Source: an uncultured Holophaga sp.
Lineage (GTDB): Bacteria; Acidobacteriota; Holophagae; Holophagales; Holophagaceae
Assembly (NCBI RefSeq): GCF_963677305.1
Contig: NZ_OY781925.1
Coordinates: 619,501-683,500, forward strand
DNA length: 64,000 nt
Direction of reading: 5' to 3'
Shown here piece after piece: positions 62,581 through 64,000 of the stretch. The notes under the pieces are model-generated. The model was not told the origin of the DNA. It worked only from the letters and a program-made list of their open reading frames with translations, and did not search any database. Each line of letters starts with the position of its first letter. The stretch's first letter is position 1. Position numbers and translations under genes: made by a program.

Positions 62581-64000
62581 ATGATGCACCTGGAACACGC
62601 GGCTGCCGCCGCCACGACGCACCTCTCCTGGCTCTGGCTCATCCCCTTCCTGCCCGCCTTCGGTTTCGTCATCAACGGACTCCGGGGTCTGGTGGCCAGG
62701 GCCCGGGGACAGCAGGCCCCCAGCCCCCGCTCCGTGGACATCGTAGCCCTGGGCAGCATGGGCCTTGCTTTCATCCTCACCCTGCTGGCCTTCGGCAGGC
62801 TCTTCACCCTGGATCCCCAGGCCCGCTGTCTGGGGCAGAACCTCTGGTCCTGGTTCGAGCTGGGAGGGGCCCATGTCTTCGGGGGGCTCACCCAGACCCG
62901 CATGAGCTGGGCCTACCGCTTTGACGCGCTGAGCGGCTGCATGGCCCTGCTGGTCACGGGGGTGGGCTTCCTGATCCACCTCTTCAGCACCGGCTACATG
63001 GGCGAGGAACGCCGGGACGGGCGGTACTACCGATTCATGGGCTACCTGAACCTCTTTGTCTTCAGCATGCTGAATCTGGTCCTGGGCGCCAACATCATGA
63101 TGATGTTCCTGGGCTGGGAGGGGGTGGGCCTCTGTTCCTACCTGCTCATCGGCTTCTACTTCGATCTCAACTCCGCTGCCGTGGCCGGCAAGAAGGCCTT
63201 TGTGGTCAACCGCATCGGCGACTTCGGCTTCATGATCGGCTTTTTCCTGATCTTCATGCTCTACGGCAGCGTGGACTTCGACACCCTCATGGGCATGACC
63301 CGCGATCTCATGGCGCGCCCTGAGATCACGCTCTTCGGGATCACCCATGCCCCCACCTGGTGGTTCAGCCTTGTGGGCTGCTGTCTCTTTGTGGGCGCCT
63401 GCGGCAAGAGCGCCCAGATTCCTCTCTATGTCTGGCTGCCGGACGCCATGGCCGGCCCCACCCCGGTCTCGGCCCTGATCCATGCCGCCACCATGGTGAC
63501 CAGCGGCCTCTACATGATCACCCGGCTGAATTTCATCTATGTGAACGCACCCGTGGCCCTGGCGGTGGTCCTCTTCGTGGGGGCCCTCACGGCCCTGGTG
63601 GCGGCCAGCATGGGCCTGGCCCAGTACGACATCAAGAAGGTCCTGGCCTACTCCACGGTCTCCCAGCTGGGCTACATGTTCATGGGCATGGGGGCCGGGG
63701 CCTTCTCGGCGGGCATGTTCCATGTCTTCACCCACGCCTTCTTCAAGGCAGCCCTCTTCCTGGGTGCCGGGTCGGTCATCGTCGCCTGCCATCACGAGCA
63801 GGACATGCGGAACATGGGCGGGCTGCGGAGGCTCATGCCCTGGACCTATGCCTCCATGGGCATCGCCACCCTGGCCATCTGCGGGATCTTCCCCTTCTCG
63901 GGCTTCTTCTCCAAGGACGAGATCCTCTGGAAGGTCTTCGAGGGCTGGTACAGCGGGGGCCACACCCTGAACCTGGTGGCCTGGATCATGGGCATGCTGG
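62581..64000 (+). CDS. nuoL: NADH-quinone oxidoreductase subunit L (partial, runs off window)
   Basis: The first ~473 residues are present and no stop occurs before the window ends. ATG 62581 or 62584 starts the gene; AGGAG overlaps the nuoK stop. The antiporter-like subunit shows FLGWEGVGLCSYLLIGFYF near residue 178, GKSAQIPLYVWLPDAMAGPT near residue 276, HAATMVTSGLYMITR near residue 302, KKVLAYSTVSQLGYMF near residue 350 and the HAFFKAALFLGAGS helix near residue 385. The conserved Glu/Lys/His proton-path residues are kept. nuoM and nuoN presumably follow outside the window. Confidence 0.95.
   Translation, partial: MMHLEHAAAAATTHLSWLWLIPFLPAFGFVINGLRGLVARARGQQAPSPRSVDIVALGSMGLAFILTLLAFGRLFTLDPQARCLGQNLWSWFELGGAHVFGGLTQTRMSWAYRFDALSGCMALLVTGVGFLIHLFSTGYMGEERRDGRYYRFMGYLNLFVFSMLNLVLGANIMMMFLGWEGVGLCSYLLIGFYFDLNSAAVAGKKAFVVNRIGDFGFMIGFFLIFMLYGSVDFDTLMGMTRDLMARPEITLFGITHAPTWWFSLVGCCLFVGACGKSAQIPLYVWLPDAMAGPTPVSALIHAATMVTSGLYMITRLNFIYVNAPVALAVVLFVGALTALVAASMGLAQYDIKKVLAYSTVSQLGYMFMGMGAGAFSAGMFHVFTHAFFKAALFLGAGSVIVACHHEQDMRNMGGLRRLMPWTYASMGIATLAICGIFPFSGFFSKDEILWKVFEGWYSGGHTLNLVAWIMGML

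Noticed and set aside
61912..63963. 683-codon antisense frame over nuoJ, nuoK and nuoL
   Set aside because: The His/Glu/Gly-rich translation is the complement of conserved membrane-protein codons; the sense strand encodes intact subunits.

Overview
This is a GC-rich, tightly packed bacterial chromosome segment with about 60 protein genes. I see no tRNA, rRNA, CRISPR array, insertion sequence or prophage. No gene-free stretch exceeds 300 bases; the longest are 50794-51045 (a repeat/hairpin cluster), 21546-21760 and 15801-16014. The cell is Gram-negative, diderm and respiratory: it has Lnt, lipoproteins, type IV pilus/type II secretion parts, KatG/PerR and complex I. The family mix (CHAD protein, S53 peptidase with Ig-like domains, many Ser-rich secreted proteins, Ser/Thr kinase with a beta-propeller, complex I genes without nuoEFG) suggests Acidobacteriota, class Holophagae (Geothrix/Holophaga-like). 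That placement is inference from family knowledge, not from a search.

Region 1-11.8 kb: prmA-murI, a CHAD protein with a HAMP sensor kinase, a secreted GH-A-like glycosidase with its own promoter, a ClC transporter divergent from a MarR regulator, uvrA, and a 58-residue HTH-like protein ending in a clear terminator. Region 11.8-22.9 kb: a TetR repressor with a GTATAC operator array and a tandem flavodoxin/iron-sulfur flavoprotein, a LytS/LytTR two-component pair, pilC, a frameshifted outer-membrane protein remnant, a MobA-like nucleotidyltransferase, an SprA-related protein, one half of an ABC exporter, a small membrane protein, and dedA-smpB. Region 23.0-26.2 kb: a secreted S53 peptidase ending in a dockerin-like module, directly followed by a small lipoprotein with a cohesin-like fold pattern. 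This pair is the most interesting candidate system in the window.

Region 26.2-35.4 kb (minus strand): trmH-lnt-maf, then a pseudokinase-AAA-TPR protein, panB, panC and hemW, mostly joined by ATGA overlaps. Region 35.5-48.0 kb: a LbH acyltransferase; the minus-strand cluster parA-parB-folC-OmpA-like lipoprotein-Ser/Thr kinase; perR-katG with an overlapping PerR box; rng; panD; and a SPOR-domain protein. PanB, PanC and PanD supply pantothenate from two separate loci.

Region 48.0-64.0 kb: a first partial complex I cluster nuoABCD; a homocysteine methyltransferase-like gene and a GltD/NfnB-like flavoprotein; a ferritin-VIT1 iron exporter; type 2 IPP isomerase; pilB; and a second complex I cluster nuoABCDHIJKL that runs off the window end. 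Neither complex I cluster contains the NADH module nuoEFG here, so the electron donor is open.
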